64,000 nt of DNA from IMG/VR virus record IMGVR_UViG_3300008952_000006, positions 62,001 through 126,000 of that record; one strand, given 5' to 3'. Position numbers and translations under genes: made by a program. Below, piece by piece: positions 43,127 to 50,840 of this stretch. Within the stretch, counting starts at the first letter, position 1. Each line of letters opens with the position of its first letter. The notes under the pieces are model-generated. The model searched no databases. It worked only from the letters and a program-made list of their open reading frames with translations, and had not been told where the DNA came from. This DNA comes from a virus.

Positions 43127-43426
43127 ATGGACACCAATGACAATAATAAAAGATGCACCGTTCGCGTGGAAGTACCACGTAAAAAGCCAGAACTTAAAGA
43201 TGTAATAATTGATGCAGGCATACAGGGTCTCAAAGAAGCGGCGCAGGCATTGGCGCGGAGCTTAACACATAATGATGATAACAGCCCCGCGTTTGCCTTG
43301 ACAATCGATGTTCCAAAAATACAGGCGTATTCTTCTAGTAACATACAAACCGATACCGCACTAAAAGATATACAGCAAGAAAAAGAAGATGAAAATTGCG
43401 AGGAAAATCGCGATGAAATCGAGTAG
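43127..43426 (+). CDS. small unknown protein opening the replication operon
   Basis: 99 residues. The first part is basic (MDTNDNNKRCTVRVEVPRKK), followed by a helix (KDVIIDAGIQGLKEAAQALAR), and the C-terminus is acidic and disordered. GGAGGG precedes the ATG. It is the first gene after the promoter-like motif, so it should be made early in that unit. Overlaps the regulator gene by 14 bases. Function unknown. Confidence 0.5.
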   Translation: MDTNDNNKRCTVRVEVPRKKPELKDVIIDAGIQGLKEAAQALARSLTHNDDNSPAFALTIDVPKIQAYSSSNIQTDTALKDIQQEKEDENCEENRDEIE

Positions 43427-43880
43427 TACGGAGCAAGAGCCCCTAGAGGCCGCCTATCGGTTTGGGGCGGTGCTAAAACGATTACGGATCTCTGCCGGAT
43501 TTCTATCCGGCAGGGACTTCGCAAAAGCCTGTAAACTATCTAGAGAAACAGTTAGAAACTACGAAGCCGGGAGAACGCTCCCATCCAATGAGTCTCTATT
43601 ACAGATATTAAAGGCTCTCAAAGAGCCTCCGGAGTCTAACGGCGCAAAAGAGGTTATTGCCTCTCTTTATGAAGCCAGACGCAATAGAACACCGAAAGGA
43701 AAAAGGTCATACGGGGCAGCAGCAAATTATGAGCTTAGCAGATACCTGAAAAATTCAGACGTCTCGGAAGAAAAGGTCGAACTTCTTGTTGCGTTATTCG
43801 TTGAGTATATCAACCCCGATAGACAAAATGATAGTCTTATACATTTCCTACGGCAACGTATAACGAAGATATTGGAGTAA
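43413..43880 (+). CDS. XRE-family helix-turn-helix regulator
   Basis: 155 residues from ATG 43413 (GAGG nine bases upstream; ATG 43389 is an alternative). Residues 16-70 hold the HTH: FGAVLKRLRISAGFLSGRDF, then the recognition helix region SRETVRNYEAGRTLPSNESL and LQILKAL. This layout is that of the XRE/Cro family, which binds operators as dimers. The C-terminal half is helical and could dimerise. Position near the promoter-like motif suggests control of the replication or portal operons. The operator was not identified. Confidence 0.7.
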   Translation: MKSSSTEQEPLEAAYRFGAVLKRLRISAGFLSGRDFAKACKLSRETVRNYEAGRTLPSNESLLQILKALKEPPESNGAKEVIASLYEARRNRTPKGKRSYGAAANYELSRYLKNSDVSEEKVELLVALFVEYINPDRQNDSLIHFLRQRITKILE

Positions 43881-43882
43881 AT

Positions 43883-45286
43883 ATGCTTTATCTCCCCGAA
43901 AAAGACAGCGGAGAACTTATAATAGATGAAGCCTTCTCTTCTGCAAGTATGTGGGTACCAAACTCAGCAGTAAAAAATAAAGAGATGTTTCTGAGGGCAG
44001 CGAGAATCCGCACGGAGAACTCGAGAACAGGCGAAGTGAAAACAATCTCCCTGGCGCACAGGGAGATGTACCACCTAGTAGTGGCTAGACACCTATTCTC
44101 TGAGGAGGAATGGGAGCAGCGGCTAGGTAACTGGACGATCCCGGCGCTAGAGCTATGTTGGGAAAGCGTTGATTTTGGGTCCAAAATAACCCCGAGGGAT
44201 GCTGCGCAAAAAGAAGCCTGGGAGGCATTTGCAGCAGCAGACCACGGAGTATTAAATCTGGCCTGCGGGAAGGGCAAAACAGTTCTGGCCCTCAATAAAA
44301 TAGCAGATCGCGGAGTCCCCGCTATAGTAATTGTGAATAACGCGGGACTTATGGAGCAGTGGAAGGACCGTGCTAGTGAATTTTTGCAGCTACGTGAAGA
44401 AGACATTGGTATTGTCCAGGGCCCTAAAGCAGAGTGGGACAAGCCTCTTGTATTAGCAATGATACACTCGCTGGCAAACCACGCAAGTCGTGGGCTCGAT
44501 TTAGACATACGGACCAGATTTGGCACCGTAATCTTTGATGAGGTTCACCATCTTAGCGCAGCCAAATTCAGCCTAACCGCTGATTTATTTCTTGGTAACA
44601 GATTTGGGCTGACGGCCACGCCGCGCAGGGAGGACGGGCTCGAGGATGTTTACTACGCACATATTGGTGGAATCTTCCACTCAGACCTTGTGGGGGACTT
44701 GTCCGCAAAAATCTTCTTTGTAAAACTCGTAACAGATACACCTGTAAACGAGTCCATCCTAAGGGATAGGACCGGTGAGTTTTCCGCACCAAAAATGTAC
44801 CACTACCTTGCAATGCAGGAGGACCGTAATCGTAAGATACTAAAACTTGTAACAAACGCGCTCAGCAAAGGCAGGAAGATCCTTGCCCTGGGGCACTCTA
44901 AAGCGCACCCTGAACTGCTTAACAAGATGTTTCTAGACAATCCGCGTATGAAAAGATATACAAGCGGGGTCGTCACGGGGGCTACTGCAGGAGAGGACCG
45001 CACACGTATTATTGAAGAGTCTGACGTGACTTTCGCCACATTCCAGATCGCAAAAGAAGGCCTGGATGTTGCCGAGCTAGACACGTTAATATTCTGCACT
45101 CCTTTTAAGTCGTGGGGTGCGTTCCAACAAGGCAAAGGCCGGGTAGAACGACAGGCTAAAAATAAAAAAGAACCAATTGTTTTGGTTGTTGATGACATAT
45201 ACCTAGGCCCATCGAATAGTATGTGCCGCGCTCTTAGAAGGAAAATCGTGGGTCATGGACTATCATTTAAAACCGTCGAAGGATGA
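43883..45286 (+). CDS. UvsW/XPB-like superfamily 2 helicase
   Basis: 467 residues. Residues 1-105 form an N-terminal domain. Two RecA-like domains follow: Walker A CGKGKT (128-133), motif II DEVH (219-222), motif III-like GLTATPRR (about 240), and motif VI GRVERQ near residue 425. The layout resembles T4 UvsW and archaeal XPB-type helicases that remodel forks, R-loops and recombination intermediates. A TTGGAGT site precedes the ATG. It belongs with the recombination genes of this block and probably helps replication restart. Confidence 0.75.
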   Translation: MLYLPEKDSGELIIDEAFSSASMWVPNSAVKNKEMFLRAARIRTENSRTGEVKTISLAHREMYHLVVARHLFSEEEWEQRLGNWTIPALELCWESVDFGSKITPRDAAQKEAWEAFAAADHGVLNLACGKGKTVLALNKIADRGVPAIVIVNNAGLMEQWKDRASEFLQLREEDIGIVQGPKAEWDKPLVLAMIHSLANHASRGLDLDIRTRFGTVIFDEVHHLSAAKFSLTADLFLGNRFGLTATPRREDGLEDVYYAHIGGIFHSDLVGDLSAKIFFVKLVTDTPVNESILRDRTGEFSAPKMYHYLAMQEDRNRKILKLVTNALSKGRKILALGHSKAHPELLNKMFLDNPRMKRYTSGVVTGATAGEDRTRIIEESDVTFATFQIAKEGLDVAELDTLIFCTPFKSWGAFQQGKGRVERQAKNKKEPIVLVVDDIYLGPSNSMCRALRRKIVGHGLSFKTVEG

Positions 45287-45920
45287 CCTGAAATCCTTCC
45301 TATATACTTTCAGAGACTGCGCAGAATGCGGGCTCCATAAGAATAGAAAAACCCCCGTATCCGGCAGGGGCAGTGTAGACGCTTCGGTGGTTATACTCCT
45401 AGACCGAGTAAGTGCCGGGGCGGGCTATAGCGGTGATATTATGTCTGGTGGGGAGGGGAAAACACTCCAACGAGTGCTTAAGTTTGTTGCCGAGTATTAC
45501 CCAGTAATAAGGGATAACTTCCTATGGGTCACTCCCGTAACCATTTGTCCAACAAGGAGAGGCGGTAAACAGGAGATGCTCCCCGCCCCCTCAGCCAAAG
45601 AACAGGCGGCATGTTCCCCCCGCCTTTATGGGGAGATCCACCGGATACAACCAGAGATTATAGTGGCTTGTGGCGCATCTGCCTACAAAGCCCTAACCCC
45701 CGCCAGAAGCGCTGCACACGCGGACACTATTGGCAGGGTTATAGACGGGTATGTGCAGGGGAGCGTCGGAGCTTACCCAATACCTACAATGGTCACGTAC
45801 TCGATGAACCAGCTGTACCGAGACCCCACACAAACTAAGCGGGGTATTTGGAATAAGACAATTGGTCACTTTAAACAGGCGGTTAGCATCGCCACAATAT
45901 TAGCAGAAAAAAGGAGGTAG
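45255..45920 (+). CDS. family 4 uracil-DNA-glycosylase-like iron-sulfur protein
   Basis: 221 residues. Four Cys expected to hold a 4Fe-4S cluster: C22 and C25 (CAECGLHKNRK), C98 (VTICPT) and C120 (EQAACSPRL). The stretch QPEIIVACGASAYKAL matches the family 4 UDG core. However, the catalytic GEAPG motif is replaced at residues 47-53 (ILLDRVS) and the HPS..LR motif by TYSMNQLYRDP. The enzyme may be inactive on uracil or act on a different base, or serve as a DNA sensor. It overlaps the helicase gene by 32 bases. Base-excision role is uncertain. Confidence 0.65.
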   Translation: MDYHLKPSKDDLKSFLYTFRDCAECGLHKNRKTPVSGRGSVDASVVILLDRVSAGAGYSGDIMSGGEGKTLQRVLKFVAEYYPVIRDNFLWVTPVTICPTRRGGKQEMLPAPSAKEQAACSPRLYGEIHRIQPEIIVACGASAYKALTPARSAAHADTIGRVIDGYVQGSVGAYPIPTMVTYSMNQLYRDPTQTKRGIWNKTIGHFKQAVSIATILAEKRR

Positions 45921-45921
45921 C

Positions 45922-46353
45922 ATGGGCTACGAATCTAAATCAGAAGAAGCGCGAAAAGCAGTCAGAGACTTCGAAGTAGCTAGGGAAGACATCAAGGAGT
46001 TCTTCAGAGAGCACCCTGAGTTTATGGATAACTTCATACCAATGGTTGAGCGGTATAACAAACTTCTGACCGAAGCAAAGAACCAAGTCAGAGGTTTGGA
46101 CGGGGATGACAAAATCTCAGTAGGACCGTTCACGCGCACCGCCAGACCCAAGAGCACCACATACGATGCAACAAAGGTGAACCCTGAAGTCCTCACTATG
46201 GAGGGCGTTGTTAAGAAAATCGACGGGGCCAGGATAAACGACCTCATTGTATCTGGTAAGATATCGCATTCCGATGTCGAAGATGGGCAGTCGGTAAGCT
46301 ACGGGACGGCTAGAGTAAACGCCCCCGGATTAATTGTAATAAAAGTAGTTTAA
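45922..46353 (+). CDS. unknown replication-block protein
   Basis: 143 residues. Helical N-terminus (EEARKAVRDFEVAREDIKEF) and a more strand-rich C-terminus (SVSYGTARVNAPGLIVIKVV). A strong AAAAGGAGG site precedes the ATG. The gene follows the UDG-like gene by one base, so they are co-translated. No family is recognised. It may partner with neighbouring replication genes. Confidence 0.5.
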   Translation: MGYESKSEEARKAVRDFEVAREDIKEFFREHPEFMDNFIPMVERYNKLLTEAKNQVRGLDGDDKISVGPFTRTARPKSTTYDATKVNPEVLTMEGVVKKIDGARINDLIVSGKISHSDVEDGQSVSYGTARVNAPGLIVIKVV

Positions 46354-46382
46354 CGCCATGTTTGGTGGTGGACCAAAGACAG

Positions 46383-46400
46383 GGGAGGCTTACGCCTCCC
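46383..46400 (+). terminator. 7-bp GC hairpin, possible terminator
   Basis: GGGAGGC (46383-46389), loop TTAC, GCCTCCC (46394-46400), then TTCGTCTTAC. It follows the 46353 stop by 29 bases. The T-run is poor, so termination may be partial or factor dependent. It splits the replication operon into two parts. Confidence 0.5.
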
Positions 46401-46462
46401 TTCGTCTTACTACAGTTAAAGCTTGGGGATACAAGGCAAACCGACAAACTAGGAGTGAAAGA

Positions 46463-46786
46463 ATGGAACAGCAAATACCAATTGACTCTCTATGGACAGA
46501 TGAGAGTCTACCGGAGGCATCGGTCACAGCCAGTGTGGCCACAAAAGTTTCAGACGCCGTTTATTACGGTTCTGGTGAGTGGGACAAAATACCGTTCCAC
46601 GTTGAGATCTTCTCAAGTGTTACGCTGAAATGTAGCCAAGAGGAGGGGTCGATCCGAAAGGCGCACAACTGTGCTTACGACTTGGCCTGGGAAGCGTCGA
46701 GAGAGCACATTATAAAAGCAGTTGCTGGACACATGATTGACATTAAGGAGCGTTTGTGTTCTGGATCTTTCCAGGAGGAAGACTAA
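46463..46786 (+). CDS. small unknown protein
   Basis: 107 residues from ATG 46463, chosen because AGGAG lies 8 bases upstream; the longer frame has no ribosome site and includes the hairpin. The body is alpha-beta (FHVEIFSSVTLKCSQEEG, then ...SIRKAHNCAYDLAWEASREH). The pattern, with a conserved Cys and an aromatic helix, is like small phage proteins of unknown role. It precedes the 98-residue gene by one base. Function unknown. Confidence 0.45.
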   Translation: MEQQIPIDSLWTDESLPEASVTASVATKVSDAVYYGSGEWDKIPFHVEIFSSVTLKCSQEEGSIRKAHNCAYDLAWEASREHIIKAVAGHMIDIKERLCSGSFQEED

Positions 46787-46787
46787 G

Positions 46788-47084
46788 ATGGCAGACATAA
46801 TGAAATGCTCAATAGACTCCCTCCACGCGCATAACATTGAAATAATCAACCCGGAGACGCAGAAAGAGTTCTACGTCATTTCGGCAAAGATTGGTTATGG
46901 CGTCGGAGGGAAGGCCGTTGGCGAAGTGGTCGTGAACGGTCTTGAGATGCACAAAGAAGTACAAGAGGCCACTAAGCTTCTAATAGAGGCTATAGAGAAG
47001 GCGTTTGCGCCTACCATCGGGGTACTGTCTGACGACGAGAAGACCCTGAAAGGGGAGTTGCCTTCAGGGCTAATCAATATCTAA
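46788..47084 (+). CDS. small unknown protein preceding DnaB-type helicase
   Basis: 98 residues from ATG 46788 (GGAGG site upstream). A beta hairpin (EFYVISAKIGYGVGGKAVGE) is followed by a helical region (EATKLLIEAIEKAF). It lies between a small gene and the helicase. No family is recognised. It could be a helicase or recombination accessory, but no evidence supports this beyond position. Confidence 0.45.
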   Translation: MADIMKCSIDSLHAHNIEIINPETQKEFYVISAKIGYGVGGKAVGEVVVNGLEMHKEVQEATKLLIEAIEKAFAPTIGVLSDDEKTLKGELPSGLINI

Positions 47085-47125
47085 ATAACAGCTAACATTT
47101 ATGCAAGAACAAGGAGGAGCACGGA

Positions 47126-48556
47126 ATGGCAAACTGGGAGCTACAGTTAATAAGTGCAATCGTCGGAGCGGAAGAGCCCGGTGATATTTTTGAGACCGCA
47201 CAAAGGGAGGGAATAAACTTCCGAATATTCGGTGGCATGGAGGCAAAGAACCTCTGGGCAACCATTGACGCGCACTATAGGAGACCGCAAAACTTCGGGC
47301 ACGTTCCAAGCGAACAAACACTGCTGGAACAATTTCCCTCTCTAGACCTGCCAGCGCCAGTAGAGAACTTTCAAGACCTATGCGAGAAGGTAAAAGATAG
47401 CCATCTCAGGAGGGAGGCCGAAAGCGCTGTGAGTAAGTATCTGGCCGATGTCGAGCCAAGCAACGGATTGACGATCATCGCACATCTGCACCGTAAAATA
47501 GGGGAGCTTCTAGAAACAAACTCTGCGGACAACGATGTATGCTTTTCTCAGGTAGCGCTACAGGAATGCGCTGCTGAGCTTCGGAGAATCGAAGATACAG
47601 ATGGTATGACTGGCTACCCGTGGCCGTGGCCTAGATTGAACATTGCAACCCAGGGCATACAGCCCGGTGACTTCATCATGGTTTGGGCCCTGCCGAAGTC
47701 CATGAAAACATGGTTTGGTTTGGTGGTAGCGGCTCATATGTTAGCTACGGGGAGGCGTGTTCTTATCTACTCAAAGGAGATGACATGGCCCGCCGTTAGA
47801 CGTCGATTGGCTTGCATCTTGGCTCGAGTAGACTACACGCGCCTAAAAGAAGGAAACCTATCAACTGCTGAAGAAACCCAGTACCTCCAAAAGCTAGAGG
47901 AGATCTGCGACCCAGAATTTCCTGGTGACGTTTGGTTTACTTCGGCTGACTGTGCGGATGGGAGTCCTGGGGGACCAGACGAGATACGGAGAAAGATCGA
48001 TATCTTCAGGCCGCATTTCGTGTTGCTTGACTCAGCCTACATGCTGGAGCTACCGGGTTCTGGGAGCAGCGCTTTGGACTGGAAGCAACTGTCGCTTGTA
48101 AATAGGCGTATTAAACAGATAGCCAAAACAACAGGTATACCAATTATGGCGATCCTCCAAGAAAATGAGAGGAGTGCGCTTAAGTATGCAAAGTCACGTG
48201 GGACGGCATCATTAGCCATGAACACGGGCGCTGTTATGGACTGCGATGTTGGTATACGTCTAGTCTATCATAAAAATCGTAGAGAGCTGTCTATCCACCT
48301 CCCTGCTGCCAGGGAGACAACCTGTGAGGGCTTCACAATTAACGCCTTGGCGGCAGAGAATTTCTCCTACGCTCACGATGGACTTCATTCCTTATCGGAT
48401 ATTTACGATGAAGAAGCTGCTGAATCCGCCAATCTGCCAGAGCAGATGAACGGTCAAGGAGAAGAGGTTCGCGCAGTCGTAAGCCCTTTAATGGTTAGCA
48501 GCAGAGAGACCCCACAGGTCCCTCGCGATGAAATTGATGATGATTTAGGGATCTAA
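47126..48556 (+). CDS. DnaB-type replicative helicase
   Basis: 476 residues. Residues 1-145 resemble the DnaB N-terminal helical domain. The RecA-like domain begins around 150, with a Walker A-like loop ALPKSMKTW (188-196), where the usual Gly before Lys194 is Met. Walker B-type DSAYMLEL is near residue 300 and an R-finger region is close to RGTASLAMNTG. This helicase would unwind DNA at the fork together with the primase gene that follows one base after its stop. AAGGAGGAGC precedes the ATG. The C-terminus is acidic. Confidence 0.75.
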   Translation: MANWELQLISAIVGAEEPGDIFETAQREGINFRIFGGMEAKNLWATIDAHYRRPQNFGHVPSEQTLLEQFPSLDLPAPVENFQDLCEKVKDSHLRREAESAVSKYLADVEPSNGLTIIAHLHRKIGELLETNSADNDVCFSQVALQECAAELRRIEDTDGMTGYPWPWPRLNIATQGIQPGDFIMVWALPKSMKTWFGLVVAAHMLATGRRVLIYSKEMTWPAVRRRLACILARVDYTRLKEGNLSTAEETQYLQKLEEICDPEFPGDVWFTSADCADGSPGGPDEIRRKIDIFRPHFVLLDSAYMLELPGSGSSALDWKQLSLVNRRIKQIAKTTGIPIMAILQENERSALKYAKSRGTASLAMNTGAVMDCDVGIRLVYHKNRRELSIHLPAARETTCEGFTINALAAENFSYAHDGLHSLSDIYDEEAAESANLPEQMNGQGEEVRAVVSPLMVSSRETPQVPRDEIDDDLGI

Positions 48557-48557
48557 A

Positions 48558-49553
48558 TTGGAGCAGAACGACTTACTGTCTGTGCTGCGACCATACATAT
48601 CCATAGCAGAGCATCAGGCTTCATCATCGTATAATGTAGCCGCTTACTGCCCCTTCCATAAAGGGGGTAGAGAATCTAAACCCTCATTTTATATCTATGT
48701 TGGTCCGCCAACGAGTGGCAAGAGGCCGGGAGCGGCCTTCTGCCACACCTGTAATGAGGGTTGGAGTTTTACGGGGCTACTTAAAAAGCTCGCAGTCCCC
48801 AACAAGATAATAGACAGCATAAGACAGCATGTTGACTATTCCGCACCGGAACCAAAAACACCACTTAAAATGGTGTTCTCGTGGGACGTATTACCGGAAG
48901 CTATTCTCGGTACGTTTTCTTACCTGCCAAAGAAGCTTATAGATGATGGGTTCACCACCGATACTCTCCTGAATTATGAGATAGGATTTGACCGTTCGCG
49001 GAAGAGAATCATATTCCCAATCCGGAATCATCACGGTGAACTCGTCGCTATCAGCGGGCGGACAATTTCTGGTCGGTGGCCGAGGTATAAGATCTATAAG
49101 AGCGAATTGGAGGAAGTTATTAACAACTATTCCTTTGATAAGAAAACTGTACTTTGGGGGTTAGAGAAATTCTACGAAACACGCATGTATACAGATACAA
49201 AGATTGACACACCTGTGGTAGTGTGTGAAGGTTTCAAGGCCGCGCTCTGGGTTGTGCAAAGTGGATACCCACACACAGTCGCACTGTTGGGCTCTTACCT
49301 GAGCAAGGAGCAGGAGATGTTGCTCTCTAGGGTTACAAACAACGTGGTGTTGTTCCTAGATAACGACGAGGCTGGCTGCAAGGCCACAGAGAAAATAGCG
49401 GATAACCAACTAGGAGGTGTCAGCATAAAGATAGCAAAATATAAGGACAACGATAAAAATAAATCGCCGGATGATTTGAATGAGCTTCAAGTAAAAGAAG
49501 CCATAACATCCGCAATAACACTAATAAACTGGAGGAGATCCTGTGAGTATTGA
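48558..49553 (+). CDS. DnaG-type primase
   Basis: 331 residues from TTG 48558, the only start near the Cys motif. Zinc site: CPFH (C31, H34) and CHTC (C62, C65), as in the DnaG N-terminal domain. TOPRIM core: VVVCEGFKAAL with E224 and LFLDNDEAG with D268 and D270. It lacks the long C-terminal helicase-binding domain of E. coli DnaG, a common phage form. An AGGGATC site precedes the start. It synthesises RNA primers next to the DnaB-type helicase, and the two genes are adjacent. Confidence 0.75.
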   Translation: MEQNDLLSVLRPYISIAEHQASSSYNVAAYCPFHKGGRESKPSFYIYVGPPTSGKRPGAAFCHTCNEGWSFTGLLKKLAVPNKIIDSIRQHVDYSAPEPKTPLKMVFSWDVLPEAILGTFSYLPKKLIDDGFTTDTLLNYEIGFDRSRKRIIFPIRNHHGELVAISGRTISGRWPRYKIYKSELEEVINNYSFDKKTVLWGLEKFYETRMYTDTKIDTPVVVCEGFKAALWVVQSGYPHTVALLGSYLSKEQEMLLSRVTNNVVLFLDNDEAGCKATEKIADNQLGGVSIKIAKYKDNDKNKSPDDLNELQVKEAITSAITLINWRRSCEY

Positions 49554-50673
49554 TTACGAAGAGTTTAAAAAATTACAAGCATCAAAACGAAGAAACCTAA
49601 TGAGTAAAGTGGGCAAAACCGGAAAGTCATCCGGTGGCGGCCAAGGCGGTGGGAGCAAGTACGAAACCCCACCATGGAAGCTCAGGCGAGAATATTTCAA
49701 GCCATCGATAGAGCAACCGACCAAGATTAGGATTATCCCTCAAAGCAATGGTGAGATTTGGTACCCATTTATGAGTAAGTGGGTTTCAACGGCCAAGGGA
49801 AAGCGACAAATTATCTCAAACGCCTGGAACGGGGAACGAGATATGCCCTGCGTTCTCTACTACTACGCCCTTGAGGAATCTAAAGCGGACTTTCTCGCGT
49901 CGGAGCAAGTGGCAACAACCGTGTTGGTCTTAGAGGATTTTTACAAAGTTCCCAAGGTGTCAGCCAAGGGTACCGAGTATCACCTTTTCGAGCGCAGCCT
50001 CGGGGTTGATAAACATGGTCGTAGCTTGGACCACGTGTCAAGACAAGACCAGGAAAAAGTATTCGGTCGAAAGCTGCACTGGTCCATGTGGCCTACGCAG
50101 CAAAGAAACCTGATGACCACCCTCCAAGGGCTCACTGAGAAGTGTGCTCATTGTGGTGAAGGTGAGATTAGCGTCTACGCGTACCAATGTACGGACTGTG
50201 GCGAAATGATCGCCAATCATAAGGAAGAGCCAATCGACCGGAACTCCGAGCAAGTACTACAGAATGAGTCTGTGGCCTGCCCGGGTTGTGACACTCGTAT
50301 GATCGCTAAGCAAATATATGAGTGTGTTAAGCAGGACGGTTACAAAGGTAACTGGGTGCATGGTTGCGACAACCCCTTGAAGGTGTCGCTGAATGAGCCC
50401 TTAGACCTTGTAATACGTGCTGTGCCCGCCGGTAAGTCAACCGCCATAGAGGTGCTCAGTTTCGCACCGGCTGACATGCAAGCCACCGAGTCACTGCCTA
50501 ACTTCTTGACGGCTCCATTCGAATTCGATCAATTTTTCGGAAAGATGGACCTAGAAGAACAAGCAACTTCGATGGGTGTAGAGATGCCATTTGGCGCAGG
50601 GGATCAGCAGATCATTGATGACTTCTTCACGGCTAGTCCGAACGACGAAGACGAAGATAGCATCCCCTTTTAG
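49543..50673 (+). CDS. ssb: single-stranded DNA-binding protein with zinc sites
   Basis: 376 residues from GTG 49543 (GGAGGAGATCCT upstream). The acidic C-terminus ends DEDEDSIPF, the SSB-type tip that recruits other replication proteins. The N-terminal region is basic and Gly-rich (SSGGGQGGGS). An OB-like beta region lies at about 55-190. Two four-Cys sites follow: C201-C204/C216-C219 and C246-C249 with later Cys. Zinc sites are found in gp32-like SSBs such as T4 gp32. It overlaps the primase gene by 11 bases, so the replication genes are tightly coupled. Confidence 0.7.
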   Translation: MSIDYEEFKKLQASKRRNLMSKVGKTGKSSGGGQGGGSKYETPPWKLRREYFKPSIEQPTKIRIIPQSNGEIWYPFMSKWVSTAKGKRQIISNAWNGERDMPCVLYYYALEESKADFLASEQVATTVLVLEDFYKVPKVSAKGTEYHLFERSLGVDKHGRSLDHVSRQDQEKVFGRKLHWSMWPTQQRNLMTTLQGLTEKCAHCGEGEISVYAYQCTDCGEMIANHKEEPIDRNSEQVLQNESVACPGCDTRMIAKQIYECVKQDGYKGNWVHGCDNPLKVSLNEPLDLVIRAVPAGKSTAIEVLSFAPADMQATESLPNFLTAPFEFDQFFGKMDLEEQATSMGVEMPFGAGDQQIIDDFFTASPNDEDEDSIPF

Positions 50674-50686
50674 ATAGCTTGAACCC

Positions 50687-50822
50687 TTAGGTGAGGGGGA
50701 AGCGCCAGTCTCCGGTCCCAGGATTTCCTGCGAGGTATGCGAGCCTCGACTTTTACTGGGAAAGGTAAAAATTAACTCTATCTAGTCAGCAGAGTTGATG
50801 GGCAGGCGCTCCCCCCACCTAA
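50687..50822 (+). ncRNA. structured RNA with closing stem and four hairpins
   Basis: P1: 50687-50706 pairs with 50805-50822, 18 base pairs with only two single-A bulges (50694 and 50701). Inside lie H1 (50719-50730, loop AUUU), H2 (50731-50748, stem CGAGG/CCTCG), H3 (50751-50770, stem TTTTAC/GTAAAA) and H4 (50772-50798, stem TTAACTCT/AGAGTTGA). The loop TGGGA of H3 (50757-50761) can pair with TCCCA (50716-50720), giving a pseudoknot. One T-G pair in H4 fits plus-strand RNA only. It lies between the SSB and DNA polymerase genes, 10 bases before the polymerase ribosome site. It could be a riboswitch-like leader or a small RNA. No known family is recognised. Confidence 0.7.
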
Positions 50823-50840
50823 TTTATTACAAAAGGAGAG

